From NCBI RefSeq assembly GCF_030067675.1, contig NZ_JASJEV010000001.1, positions 448,309-512,308 on the forward strand: a stretch of 64,000 bases of DNA, read 5' to 3'. Shown piece after piece: positions 34,083 to 42,274 of the stretch. Each line of letters starts with the position of its first letter. Position 1 is the first letter of the stretch. A program made the position numbers and the translations under genes. Source of the DNA: Chelatococcus albus. GTDB lineage: Bacteria; Pseudomonadota; Alphaproteobacteria; Rhizobiales; Beijerinckiaceae. The notes under the pieces were generated by a model. That model was given only the letters and a program-made list of their open reading frames with translations, had not been told where the DNA came from and ran no database searches.

Positions 34083-35534
34083 TCAGAACGGATATCGCCC
34101 CGGCTGCGTCTCGATGGTGATCCAGCGCAGATGGGTGAACTCGGCGATGCCGGCCTTGCCGCCGAAGCGGCCGTAGCCGGACGCCTTGGTGCCGCCGAAG
34201 GGCATCTGCGCCTCGTCGTGCACGGTAGGGCCGTTGATGTGGCAGATGCCGCTCTCGATGCGTTTCGCCACGGCAAGCGCGCGCGCGATGTTGCGGCTGA
34301 AGACGGCGGATGACAGGCCGTATTCGGTATCGTTGGCGACCCGGATCGCTTCCTCGTCGCTTTTCACGCGCACGACGCAGACGACCGGACCGAAGGATTC
34401 CTCCCCGTAGATGCGCATCTCACGCGTTACATGGTCGACGACGGTCGCGGGCATGACCGTGCCCCGGCTCGTGCCGCCGGCCACCACGCGCGCTCCCTTG
34501 GCGACCGCATCCGCGATCAGCGCCTCGACGCGCTCCACCGCCTCGCGCCCCACCACGGAGCCGAGGACGACGTCGCCCGAACGCGGGTCGCCCGCCGGCA
34601 GCGATGCCGCCTTCGCGGCGAGCTTGGCGACGAAGGCGTCGGCGACGGTCGCGTCGACCACGAGGCGCTCGGTCGACATGCAGATCTGGCCCTGGTTCAT
34701 GAAGGCGCCGAAGGCGGCAGCCTTCACCGCCTCGTCGAGATCCGCGTCGTCGAGGACGAGAAGCGGCGCCTTGCCGCCGAGTTCGAGCAGGACGGGCTTC
34801 AAGTGGCGCGCAGCGGTTTCGGCGATGATGCGGCCGACGCGCGTCGAGCCGGTGAAGTTGATGCGCCGCACCGCCGGATGGGCGATCAGCGCCTCGACCA
34901 CCGGCCCGGCATCCGCCGGTGCGTTCGTGACGACGTTGACCGCGCCGGCCGGCAAACCCGCATCGCGCAGGATCTCGCCGATGAGGCGGTGCGTCGCCGG
35001 GCAGACCTCGGAAGCCTTGAGCACGACGGTGTTGCCGCAGGCGAGCGGCGTCGCCACGGCGCGCACGCCGAGGATGACGGGCGCGTTCCACGGTGCGATG
35101 CCGAGAACGACGCCGACCGGCTGGCGCACAGCCATGGCAAGGCAGCCGGGCTTGTCGGAGGGGATGACTTCGCCGGCGATCTGCGTCGTCATCGCCGCCG
35201 CCTCGCGCAGCATGTTGGCGGCGAGATGGACGTTGAAGCCCGCCCAGCCGGCGGTCGCCCCGGTCTCGCGTGTCATCAGCGCGACGAAGTCCTGCGTGCG
35301 GGCGTCCATCAGCTCGGCGGCGCGCAGGAGGACCGTGCGGCGCGCGTTCGGCCCGAGCGCGGACCAGGCCGGGAAGGCCGCAGCCGCCGCATCCGCGGCC
35401 GCGACCGCATCGGCGACGGTGGCAGCCGCCGCCCGCGTGGCCACGTGGCCAGTGAGCGGATCGCGCCGCTCGAAGGTCACGCCGCCGGTCGCGGCGACGT
35501 CCTGGTCGGCGATGAGAAGCCCGATGTCGAGCAT
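34083..35534 (-). CDS. NAD(P)-dependent aldehyde dehydrogenase
   Basis: A 483-residue enzyme of the ALDH superfamily that oxidises an aldehyde to the acid. Glu251 (LLELGGKAPLLV) and the nucleophile Cys285 (NQGQICMST) are intact. APWNAPVILGVRA and INFTGSTRVGR form the cofactor site. The C-terminal block IAEFTHLRWITIETQPGRYPF resembles the salicylaldehyde/vanillin/benzaldehyde dehydrogenase subgroup. The ATG at 35534 follows AAGGAGGAAG. It sits 50 bases downstream of the ThDP enzyme gene, so it probably oxidises the aldehyde that enzyme releases. Confidence 0.88.
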   Translation of the reverse strand: MLDIGLLIADQDVAATGGVTFERRDPLTGHVATRAAAATVADAVAAADAAAAAFPAWSALGPNARRTVLLRAAELMDARTQDFVALMTRETGATAGWAGFNVHLAANMLREAAAMTTQIAGEVIPSDKPGCLAMAVRQPVGVVLGIAPWNAPVILGVRAVATPLACGNTVVLKASEVCPATHRLIGEILRDAGLPAGAVNVVTNAPADAGPVVEALIAHPAVRRINFTGSTRVGRIIAETAARHLKPVLLELGGKAPLLVLDDADLDEAVKAAAFGAFMNQGQICMSTERLVVDATVADAFVAKLAAKAASLPAGDPRSGDVVLGSVVGREAVERVEALIADAVAKGARVVAGGTSRGTVMPATVVDHVTREMRIYGEESFGPVVCVVRVKSDEEAIRVANDTEYGLSSAVFSRNIARALAVAKRIESGICHINGPTVHDEAQMPFGGTKASGYGRFGGKAGIAEFTHLRWITIETQPGRYPF

Positions 35535-35584
35535 GCCTTCCTCCTTGTGAGATGGTCGGGACGGGGAGCGTGGCGGGACGGCCG

Positions 35585-37297
35585 TCACAGGTGCGGCAGC
35601 CACATGTCGAGAACGGCGCAGCGCTTCTCGACCCGCACGGCATGAAGGGCGCGGTCGAGCGCCGCCTCGACCTCGTCCGGCCGTCGGACGACTGCGGTAT
35701 AGGCACCGCCCGCCGCGGCGGCGATTCCGGCGTAGTCCGGCGGCGGGTCGAAGCTCACGCCGATATCGTCGGCGCGGCTTGCGTGGCCGTCCGGATGGAC
35801 GGCGAGCGTCGAGAGCTTCGGCGATTTCCAGCCGCGGTTGTTGTAGACGACGGTGAGGAACGGCGTGCCGTACCGGCGCGCCATCCAGTGCACGGAGGAC
35901 GGCACCGAGAACATGTACGAGCCGTCACCGGTCAGCGCCATCACCGTCCGGTCGGGCGCGGCGAGCTTGCCGCCGAGCGCGGCCCCCCCGTTCCAGCCGA
36001 GCGAGCCGCCGCCGCTCGTGAACATCGATCCGGGCCGCGTCGGCCTCAGATGGTTGATGATGGTGTGGTAGTTGGAGATGCCCTCGTTGAAGACGAGGGT
36101 ATGTTCGTCGACACGGGCCCGGATGCAGGCGGTCACATATTCCGGTGTCAGCACGTCGCCGTCCGGCTGTTCCCTGCGCGTCAGTTCATCTCGCCGCGCC
36201 TCGTGGAAACGCTGGTAGTGGCTGCGGCGCGCCTCGACGAGGTCGGGCCCGACGGTCGCGTCCGCGAGCTGCTCGTTGAGCTGCCTCAGTGCCGTATGGG
36301 CATCGGCCCGGAAGCTGCGCAGGGCGGGAATGTACCAGAGCGGCATCTGGCTCTTCAGCGGATCGACGTCGATGTGGAAGATCCGGGCGTCGGCGCGCGG
36401 CCGGCTGACCTGCGGGATCCACGGCACGTCGCTGTCGATGACGAGGACGACGTCGGCCTCGGCGAGCACCGGGTTCTGGCGCGGGTCGTTCCACTGGTTG
36501 CCCTGGTAGAGGAGGTCGTCCTGCGGGAAGTTGACGTAGTTCGGCACGGATTCGAGCACGCCGATGCCGAGCCGGCGGCAGAGCCGCGTCAGCTCCTCCA
36601 CGGCGGCCGGGTTGCGGCCGAGGAACGAGGTGACGACGAGCGGCGTCCTGGCCGTCGTCAGCGCCTCGGCCAGCGCCTCGACGCCGTCGGGCGGCAGCGC
36701 CGCGGGGGCAATCGGCCGCCAATGCGCGGGGTCGATGGCCACCGGCTCGACCGCCTGCTCCATCACCTCGCGCGCACCCATGAGATAGACAGGCCCCTTC
36801 GGGTCGGAATGGGCGAACTGCATGGCGCGGTGCACGAGCTGCTTGACATTGGCGCCCGTGCGGATCTCGTTGTCGTAGCGCATGTAGCCGCGCACGATGC
36901 CGCGCTGGTCGTGCACGTCCTGGATCCACTGGATGAACTCGTTGCGGCTGCCCTTCAGCTCGCCTTCCTGAGTGTAGGGAGATGCGCCGGCGAAGACGAA
37001 GATCGGGATGCGGCCCTTGGCGGCATTGTGCACGGCGCCGGCGAGCGCCTGCGTGCCGCATTCGACGTGGACGACGACAGCCTGGGCGCGCCCCGTCACC
37101 TGCGCAAATCCGTGAGCGGCGCTCATGGCCACCATTTCGTTCGGGCAGGTGATCAAGCGCGGTACCGCGCGGCCGACGGCCCGCGCCTCGGCGATGGCCT
37201 CGACGAGCGCCGGGTGGTCGCTGCCGAGATTTGCAAAGATGTAGTCGACACCGGCTTCCTGCAGCGCCTCGAGCATGGCCGTGCTCGTCGTGTACAT
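35585..37297 (-). CDS. Thiamine-diphosphate-dependent enzyme (acetolactate synthase/decarboxylase superfamily)
   Basis: A 570-residue ThDP enzyme with the usual three domains. The catalytic glutamate is in LITCPNEMVAMSAAHGFA (about 49-66). The ThDP-Mg site is ALTGDGSYMF with a downstream YNNRGW (about residues 455-490). It differs from biosynthetic acetolactate synthase in lacking a regulatory-subunit gene nearby and in its pairing with an aldehyde dehydrogenase. A decarboxylase of a 2-oxo acid is the most likely activity, but acetolactate synthase-like or oxalyl-CoA decarboxylase-like roles are not excluded. It is followed by ALDH and a TRAP receptor and preceded by a MarR gene, all on one strand. 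Confidence 0.82.
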   Translation of the reverse strand: MYTTSTAMLEALQEAGVDYIFANLGSDHPALVEAIAEARAVGRAVPRLITCPNEMVAMSAAHGFAQVTGRAQAVVVHVECGTQALAGAVHNAAKGRIPIFVFAGASPYTQEGELKGSRNEFIQWIQDVHDQRGIVRGYMRYDNEIRTGANVKQLVHRAMQFAHSDPKGPVYLMGAREVMEQAVEPVAIDPAHWRPIAPAALPPDGVEALAEALTTARTPLVVTSFLGRNPAAVEELTRLCRRLGIGVLESVPNYVNFPQDDLLYQGNQWNDPRQNPVLAEADVVLVIDSDVPWIPQVSRPRADARIFHIDVDPLKSQMPLWYIPALRSFRADAHTALRQLNEQLADATVGPDLVEARRSHYQRFHEARRDELTRREQPDGDVLTPEYVTACIRARVDEHTLVFNEGISNYHTIINHLRPTRPGSMFTSGGGSLGWNGGAALGGKLAAPDRTVMALTGDGSYMFSVPSSVHWMARRYGTPFLTVVYNNRGWKSPKLSTLAVHPDGHASRADDIGVSFDPPPDYAGIAAAAGGAYTAVVRRPDEVEAALDRALHAVRVEKRCAVLDMWLPHL

Positions 37298-37332
37298 GGT
37301 TCCGTCCCGTTCTCGTCGCCGTGCCGGCGGGC

Positions 37333-37836
37333 TCAGCCGAGCGCCGCCGCGATCCGTCTCAGGAGGTTGAGGAATTCAGCCTTGTTCTCACGCCCGACAA
37401 TCTCGTCGAGCGCGCGATCGTGCGCCGCGGCGTGGCGGGTGAGCTCGGCAAGCACGGCCTCGCCCTCGGGCGTGAGCCGCACGGCGTAGCTGCGCCGGTC
37501 TCTTGCGGTCCGCTCACGGGTGATGAGGCCGCGCCGCTCCAGATCGTCGAGCGCCGGCGTCACCGTGGACTTGTCGCGGCCGCTGGCGCGGCCGAGAGCG
37601 GCCTGGGTGAGCCCCGGGTTCTCGCGGATCAGCGTCAGCATGGCGAAGCGCTGGGGCTTCAGATCCTCGTCGCCGACGCGCTGGGCGAAGGCGCGGAACG
37701 AGGCTTCCTGCGCGAGACGCAGGTGATAGCCGATGTAGTCGGCAAGCGGACCAAGGCGGACCGCCTCCCCCGCCGGCTCCTCGACATCGGCAGCCATGCG
37801 CGGCGAATGCGGCTCCCCGCCGCGACGCGACGTCAT
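37333..37836 (-). CDS. MarR-family transcriptional regulator
   Basis: A 167-residue winged-helix repressor-type protein. The recognition region is NPGLTQAALGRASGRDKSTVT, then PALDDLERRGLITRER. The wing is ARDRRSYAVRLTPEGE. The C-terminal helices make the dimer interface. The ATG at 37836 follows GGGAGTG; the shorter start at 37797 lacks a ribosome site. It is the first gene of the group with the ThDP enzyme, ALDH and TRAP receptor and probably controls it in response to an aromatic or acid ligand. Confidence 0.88.
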   Translation of the reverse strand: MTSRRGGEPHSPRMAADVEEPAGEAVRLGPLADYIGYHLRLAQEASFRAFAQRVGDEDLKPQRFAMLTLIRENPGLTQAALGRASGRDKSTVTPALDDLERRGLITRERTARDRRSYAVRLTPEGEAVLAELTRHAAAHDRALDEIVGRENKAEFLNLLRRIAAALG

Positions 37837-38333
37837 GCGCTTCACTCCCGCGGTTGTGCGAAATGCGCACAGTGATCTGTTTTTCTTGCAGGTGAAGCTG
37901 GCACGCCGCGAGGATGGTGACAAGATGGTTTGCGATCAAACTATACCGCGAGGCCCCCCGGGGCGGGAGCGCGGGCAGTCAGCGCGTGTCGGCCGGCCTC
38001 CTGGGGATGAAGCGCAGCATGCCCCGTTCCCGGACAGCCGCCTACGTGGCTGTCGGGACGAGGAGATGAGGTTCGTGCGGGGAACTTCAACGGTCATCCC
38101 GGCGCCTCGCGCAGCGAGGAGCCCCGGATCCGGCTTCGACGGACTCGACCCGGGAGACGCGGCGGGTGCCGCGCCTCATCCTTCTCAACCGGACTGGTCT
38201 TTGGCTCCCGAAAGACCGCTCACTGCCTCCGGGAGACCGGTGGAGGTTCGCGCGGAAGAGAGCCCTTGCCGCGCCGGAGGCTGTCGCAGGCGGCCCAAGG
38301 GGGACGGAATGCGCGAGCCGCGCCGGCGCCGGG
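37837..38333. other. Intergenic region upstream of the MarR gene
   Basis: Nearly 500 bases without a gene I can support; the plus-strand frame at 37796-38371 has no family resemblance. The region near 37850-37945 is less GC-rich than its surroundings and should contain the MarR promoter. Confidence 0.45.
37928..37941. promoter_or_regulatory. Candidate MarR operator palindrome
   Basis: Inverted repeat GTTTG-CGAT-CAAAC about 90 bases upstream of the marR start, in the only AT-rich part of the gap. MarR proteins often bind palindromes of this size near their own promoter. The assignment rests on position and symmetry only. Confidence 0.3.
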
Positions 38334-38759
38334 TCACTGCACCTTCTTGCCGTCGGGGCCGAACTGCTTGAGATAGGCGATGACGTCGTCGATCTCCCTG
38401 TCGACCTTGAGGCCGACGAAGACCATCTTGGTGCCCGGAATCTTCGCCTTCGGGTCCTTGATGTATTCCCGGAAGGTCGCCTCGTCCCAGGTGATGCCGG
38501 AATTCTTGTTGGCGTCCGAGTAGGAAAAGCCCTCGATGGTGCCAGCCTTGCGGCCGAAGAGACCGTTGAGCTTCGGCCCGACTGCGTTCTTCGCCGTCTC
38601 GCCGACCTGATGGCAGGCGCGACACTTGAGGAACACCTTTTCGCCCGCCGCCGCATCCCCCTCGGCCCGGACGGCGGTCGCGGTCAACGCGGCGAGGGAG
38701 AAGCCGGCGAGCGTAAGGCTGGCGAGAGCGAGGCCGGAAAGCCGGATCTGGCGCGACAT
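38334..38759 (-). CDS. Exported class I cytochrome c
   Basis: A 141-residue periplasmic electron carrier. The signal peptide (SRQIRLSGLALASLTLAGFS ... AVRAE) is followed by GDAAAGEKVFLKCRACH with the haem site CRACH (46-50). The distal ligand Met112 is in IPGTKMVFVGLK, and EIDDVIAYLKQF is the C-terminal helix; this is the cytochrome c2/c550 pattern. AGGAG lies six bases before the ATG at 38759. It is 90 bases downstream of the purine-pathway hydrolase on the same strand, so it could accept electrons from the urate hydroxylase encoded further along. This is an inference from position. Confidence 0.9.
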   Translation of the reverse strand: MSRQIRLSGLALASLTLAGFSLAALTATAVRAEGDAAAGEKVFLKCRACHQVGETAKNAVGPKLNGLFGRKAGTIEGFSYSDANKNSGITWDEATFREYIKDPKAKIPGTKMVFVGLKVDREIDDVIAYLKQFGPDGKKVQ

Positions 38760-38849
38760 GGACATCTCCTCTCCATCCGTGGTCCACCGGACATGCGCCG
38801 GCAGACCGGCAGGATACCGCATAACCGGGCGGCCCGTGGGCCCGAGGCA

Positions 38850-40121
38850 TCACTTCCGCTCGGCCGCGAAGCTGCGCAGAAATTCGATGAGCACGCGCAC
38901 CGCAACGTCCGCATCCTCGACGGTCACGGCCTCCGCGGGATTGTGGCTGATGCCGCCGCGGCAGCGCACGAAGAGCATGCCGACGGGAGCGAGCGCCGCC
39001 ACCGCCATGGCGTCGTGGCCTGCACCGCTCGGCAGACGCCACGGCTGCACTCCCGTCCGGCTGACGGCGGCCTCGAATTGCTTCACGAGCCAGGGGGCGC
39101 AGGTCGTCGCAGCCGCGTCGTGCACTCGTTCGAGAGAGACGCCCACCCCCCGCTCGCGAGCGATGCCCTCCAGATTCCTGACGATCTCGTCGATCGCGGC
39201 TGCACGATCGGAATCGCGCGGGGCGCGCACGTCGATGGAGAAATGCACCTCGCCGGGAATGACATTGACGGCTCCCGGCCGCGCCTCCAGGCGCCCGACG
39301 GTTGCGACGACCTCGGGCCGTGCCCTGCCGCAGCGCTCCACCGCCAGGACCATGGCCGCCGCAGCGGCGAGCGCGTCGCGCCGCAGCTCCATGGGAACGG
39401 TGCCGGCATGGCCGGCGGTGCCACGGACGCTGACGGCAAAGCGCGAGGCACCGTTGATCGCCGTGACGACGCCGACGGGCAGCCCCTCCGCTTCCAGCAC
39501 CGGTCCCTGCTCGATGTGCAGCTCGACATAGGCGAGGACGTCACGGGAATCGCGCCGCGCTTCGCTGATCCGCTCAGGCGCGCAGCCGAAGGCCGCAAGC
39601 GCGTCGGCAAGCCGCACGCCGTCGGCATCCCGCGCGTCGAGAGCGGCCCGGTCGAGCACGCCCGCGAGCGCCCGGCTTCCGGTGAGCGTCACTGGAAAGC
39701 GCACACCCTCCTCGTCGCCGAAGGCCACGACCTCGACCGCGAAGGGCAGGCGCTCGCTGCGCCGGTGCAATTCCTCGACGGCAGCGACACCGGCAAGTAC
39801 GCCGAAATTGCCGTCGTACCGGCCGGCGTTGCGCACCGTATCGATGTGCGAGCCCACGAGCACCGCCGGAAGCCCGTCCCGCGCACCCTCGTAGCGGCCG
39901 ATGACAGTGCCCGCCGCATCCATCCGCGTGGCCATACCGGCGTCGCGCATCCAGCGCGCGAGCTCTTCTGACGCGGCCTTGTGAGCCGGCGACAGGTAGG
40001 TGCGCGTCAGCGCCCCCTCCTCCTCCGAAAAGGCCGCGAAGGTATCGAGGCGGGCCATCAGCGCGACCCCGAGTGCGAGCGGCCGAGCCTCGCTGACGAT
40101 ATCGGCGACGTCGAGCGTCAT
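38850..40121 (-). CDS. Zn-dependent amidohydrolase, allantoate amidohydrolase/N-carbamoylase type
   Basis: A 423-residue M20-type hydrolase of the HyuC/AllC/ureidopropionase group. Metal ligands are recognisable in VLVGSHIDTVRNAGRYDGN, AFGDEEGVRFP, VELHIEQGPVLEAEG, and the late GISHNPAE. The dimerisation domain includes GTAGHAGTVPMELRRDAL. Because its start overlaps uraD by four bases (ATGA) and puuE lies just before that, the substrate is most likely allantoate, giving ureidoglycine or ureidoglycolate plus ammonia and CO2. Carbamoyl-amino acid hydrolase is the alternative. Confidence 0.85.
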   Translation of the reverse strand: MTLDVADIVSEARPLALGVALMARLDTFAAFSEEEGALTRTYLSPAHKAASEELARWMRDAGMATRMDAAGTVIGRYEGARDGLPAVLVGSHIDTVRNAGRYDGNFGVLAGVAAVEELHRRSERLPFAVEVVAFGDEEGVRFPVTLTGSRALAGVLDRAALDARDADGVRLADALAAFGCAPERISEARRDSRDVLAYVELHIEQGPVLEAEGLPVGVVTAINGASRFAVSVRGTAGHAGTVPMELRRDALAAAAAMVLAVERCGRARPEVVATVGRLEARPGAVNVIPGEVHFSIDVRAPRDSDRAAAIDEIVRNLEGIARERGVGVSLERVHDAAATTCAPWLVKQFEAAVSRTGVQPWRLPSGAGHDAMAVAALAPVGMLFVRCRGGISHNPAEAVTVEDADVAVRVLIEFLRSFAAERK

Positions 40122-40660
40122 GGCAGCACGTCCTTGAGCCGCAGGAGGGCAATGCGTTCCACCTGCGCGAGGGCGGTCGCGAATTCCTCCTCCCTCGAGT
40201 TGCGCAGGCGCGTCTCGAAGGCGGCGAGGATCTCGGCACGCGTCCGGCCCTTCACCGCCATGATGAAGGGAAAGCCGAAGCACTCGGTATAGGCGGCGTT
40301 CAGTTTCTGCAGGCGGGCGAATTCCTCCGGCGTGCAGCGATCGAGCCCGGCGCTCGCCTGCTCGGCGGTGGATTCTGCGGTGAGCCTGCCCGCGACCGCG
40401 AGACGCCCGGCGAGGTCCGGATGGGCGCAGAGCACGCCGAGCTGCCGCTCGGTCCCCGCGGCACGCAGGACTGCGCACATGGCGGCGTGCAGCCCCTCGG
40501 CCGTGTCCTGGGCGGGCGTGATCCCCGCATCCCAGGCGCGCTCGGCGATCCACGGCGAATGTTCGAAGATGCCTCCGAAGCGGGCCACGAAGGCCTCGCG
40601 GGCCATGGCGGAAGGGACGGGCGTGCCGGCGGCCGACGCGGGAACGCTCGCGGCACTCAT
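40118..40660 (-). CDS. uraD: 2-oxo-4-hydroxy-4-carboxy-5-ureidoimidazoline (OHCU) decarboxylase
   Basis: Third step of urate breakdown: decarboxylates OHCU to S-allantoin. It has 180 residues. The catalytic histidine is His80 in LCAHPDLAG, and the family motifs FGGIFEHSPWIAERAW and YTECFGFPFIMAVKGR are intact. It overlaps puuE (ATGA) upstream and the amidohydrolase downstream by four bases each, so the three genes are translationally coupled. Confidence 0.94.
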   Translation of the reverse strand: MSAASVPASAAGTPVPSAMAREAFVARFGGIFEHSPWIAERAWDAGITPAQDTAEGLHAAMCAVLRAAGTERQLGVLCAHPDLAGRLAVAGRLTAESTAEQASAGLDRCTPEEFARLQKLNAAYTECFGFPFIMAVKGRTRAEILAAFETRLRNSREEEFATALAQVERIALLRLKDVLP

Positions 40661-41577
40661 CGGGCAGCCTCCTTGCAGGGGTGGCGCTCGTGCCAGTGGC
40701 GCGCGATGTCGATGCGCCGGCAGAACCAGACGCCCTCGTGCCGCTTGGCATGGTCGAGGAAACGCTCGAGGGCAGCGATGCGCCCCGGCCGGCCGACGAG
40801 CCGGCAGTGCAGCCCGACCGACATCATGCGCGGCGTCTCCGCCCCTTCGGCATAGAGGGCGTCGAACGTGTCCTTGAGATAGGCGAAGAACTGGTCGCCG
40901 GAATTGAACCCCTGAGGCGTCGCGAAACGCATGTCGTTGACGTCGAGCGTGTAGGGCACCACCAGCTGCGGCTTCGCCCCGCTCCTGTCCCAGTACGGCA
41001 GGTCGTCGTCGTAGGCGTCAGCGTCGTAGAGGAAACCGCCGTTCTCGATGACGAGACGGCGCGTGTTGGGGCTGGTGCGGCCCGTATACCAGCCGAGCGG
41101 ACGCTGCCCGCTGACCTGTTCCAGGATCTCGAGCGCCTTGCGCATGTGCTCGCGCTCGGTCTCCTCGCCCACGTACTGGTAGTTGATCCAGCGATAGCCG
41201 TGACTCGCGATCTCGTGGCCGGCGTCGACCATGGCACGGATGACCGCCGGATTGCGCTCGGCCGCCATGGCGACGGCGAAGACGGTCAGCGGGATCTTCT
41301 TGCGCTCGAAGAGCTTCAGGAGGCGCCAGACGCCGACGCGGGCGCCGTAGTCGTAGAGCGATTCCATGGAGATGTGGCGCACGCCGGTCAGCGGCTGGGC
41401 GGCGACGATCTCGGACAGGAAGGCCTCGGATGCTGCGTCGCCGTGCAGCACGCAGTTCTCGCCGCCCTCCTCGTAGTTGAGCACGCACTGCAGAGCGAGC
41501 CGCGCCCCGTCCGGCCAGTCGGCCTTCGGCGGATGGGCCCCGTAGCCTATGAGATCGCGCGGATAGTCCCCCACCAC
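40657..41577 (-). CDS. puuE: Allantoinase PuuE (polysaccharide deacetylase superfamily)
   Basis: Hydrolyses allantoin to allantoate without the metal-amidohydrolase fold. It has 306 residues. YPRDLIGYGAHPP and LQCVLNYEEGGENCVLHGD at the start are diagnostic of PuuE, and the deacetylase-type GHEIASHGYRWINYQYV block follows. The frame is open far upstream, so the GTG at 41577 was chosen: AGGGAG lies just upstream, and the product begins VVGDYPRDL as in relatives. It leads an operon with uraD and the amidohydrolase and is divergent from uraH. Confidence 0.9.
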   Translation of the reverse strand: MVGDYPRDLIGYGAHPPKADWPDGARLALQCVLNYEEGGENCVLHGDAASEAFLSEIVAAQPLTGVRHISMESLYDYGARVGVWRLLKLFERKKIPLTVFAVAMAAERNPAVIRAMVDAGHEIASHGYRWINYQYVGEETEREHMRKALEILEQVSGQRPLGWYTGRTSPNTRRLVIENGGFLYDADAYDDDLPYWDRSGAKPQLVVPYTLDVNDMRFATPQGFNSGDQFFAYLKDTFDALYAEGAETPRMMSVGLHCRLVGRPGRIAALERFLDHAKRHEGVWFCRRIDIARHWHERHPCKEAAR

Positions 41578-41858
41578 CCTCTGCTCCCTGCTGATCGAGC
41601 CTCGCGGAAGACTGCTCGCGGAATCTCCCGCCTGCAATGCGCCGCGGCGTGACGCACGGCGTTTGTGCCGGTCACGATAGCGGGCCGGGGGCGTTCCGCC
41701 TTTGGAATTGTTTTGAAAGTGTTTCCGCGAGGGGGTCATTGAGCCCGCCGGGGTCTCGCGAAAGCATGGTTCTCGTGATGTGACCGCCCGGAGGCGAGCC
41801 GGCAGCAAGACCGGGGCCCCGAGGCGAGGACCCGACAACCGGTCGGGCGGGAGGATCG
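41578..41858. promoter_or_regulatory. Divergent promoter region of puuE and uraH operons
   Basis: 281 bases between two divergent purine operons. A small AT-richer core near 41700-41726 contains the imperfect palindrome GAAA-GTG-TTTC (41715-41725), flanked by GGAA and TTCC. This is a possible operator, not matched to any known regulator. Confidence 0.35.
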
Positions 41859-42239
41859 ATGGCTGAGAGCCCGACGCGGCCTGCGGGCCGCCTGACGACG
41901 CACGTTCTGGACACGACGCACGGCCGCCCCGGCGCCGACATGGCGGTGGCCCTCTATCGCCTCGGCGACGACGGCGCACGAGAGCGGATCGCGAGTGCCC
42001 GCACCAACGCCGACGGCCGCTGCGACGCACCGCTCATGGCCGGGGAGACCATGCGGCCTGGCCGCTATGAGCTCGTCTTCGAGGTCGCAGCCTATTTCCG
42101 CGCCTGCAGGGTCGCGCTGCCCGATCCACCGTTCCTCGACGAGGTGAGGTTGCAGTTCGGCATCGCGGAGCCCGGGCAGCACTATCACGTGCCGCTGCTC
42201 GTCTCGCCCTTCGCCTACTCCACCTACCGCGGCAGCTGA
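41859..42239 (+). CDS. uraH: 5-hydroxyisourate hydrolase (transthyretin-related)
   Basis: Second step of urate breakdown: opens 5-hydroxyisourate to OHCU. It has 126 residues. The N-terminal TTHVLDTTHGRPG with His15, the internal FEVAAYFRACRV, and the C-terminal HYHVPLLVSPFAYSTYRGS with the family's YRGS end are all present. The ATG at 41859 follows GGGAGG. It starts the long plus-strand operon with xdhABC. Confidence 0.95.
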   Translation: MAESPTRPAGRLTTHVLDTTHGRPGADMAVALYRLGDDGARERIASARTNADGRCDAPLMAGETMRPGRYELVFEVAAYFRACRVALPDPPFLDEVRLQFGIAEPGQHYHVPLLVSPFAYSTYRGS

Positions 42240-42274
42240 GCCTTTCGGCCCGCCAGACCCGGCAGGAGACACCG

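Noticed and set aside
35585-37297. ThDP enzyme as biosynthetic acetolactate synthase (ilvB)
   Set aside because: No small subunit gene is adjacent, and context (aldehyde dehydrogenase, TRAP receptor, MarR) is catabolic.
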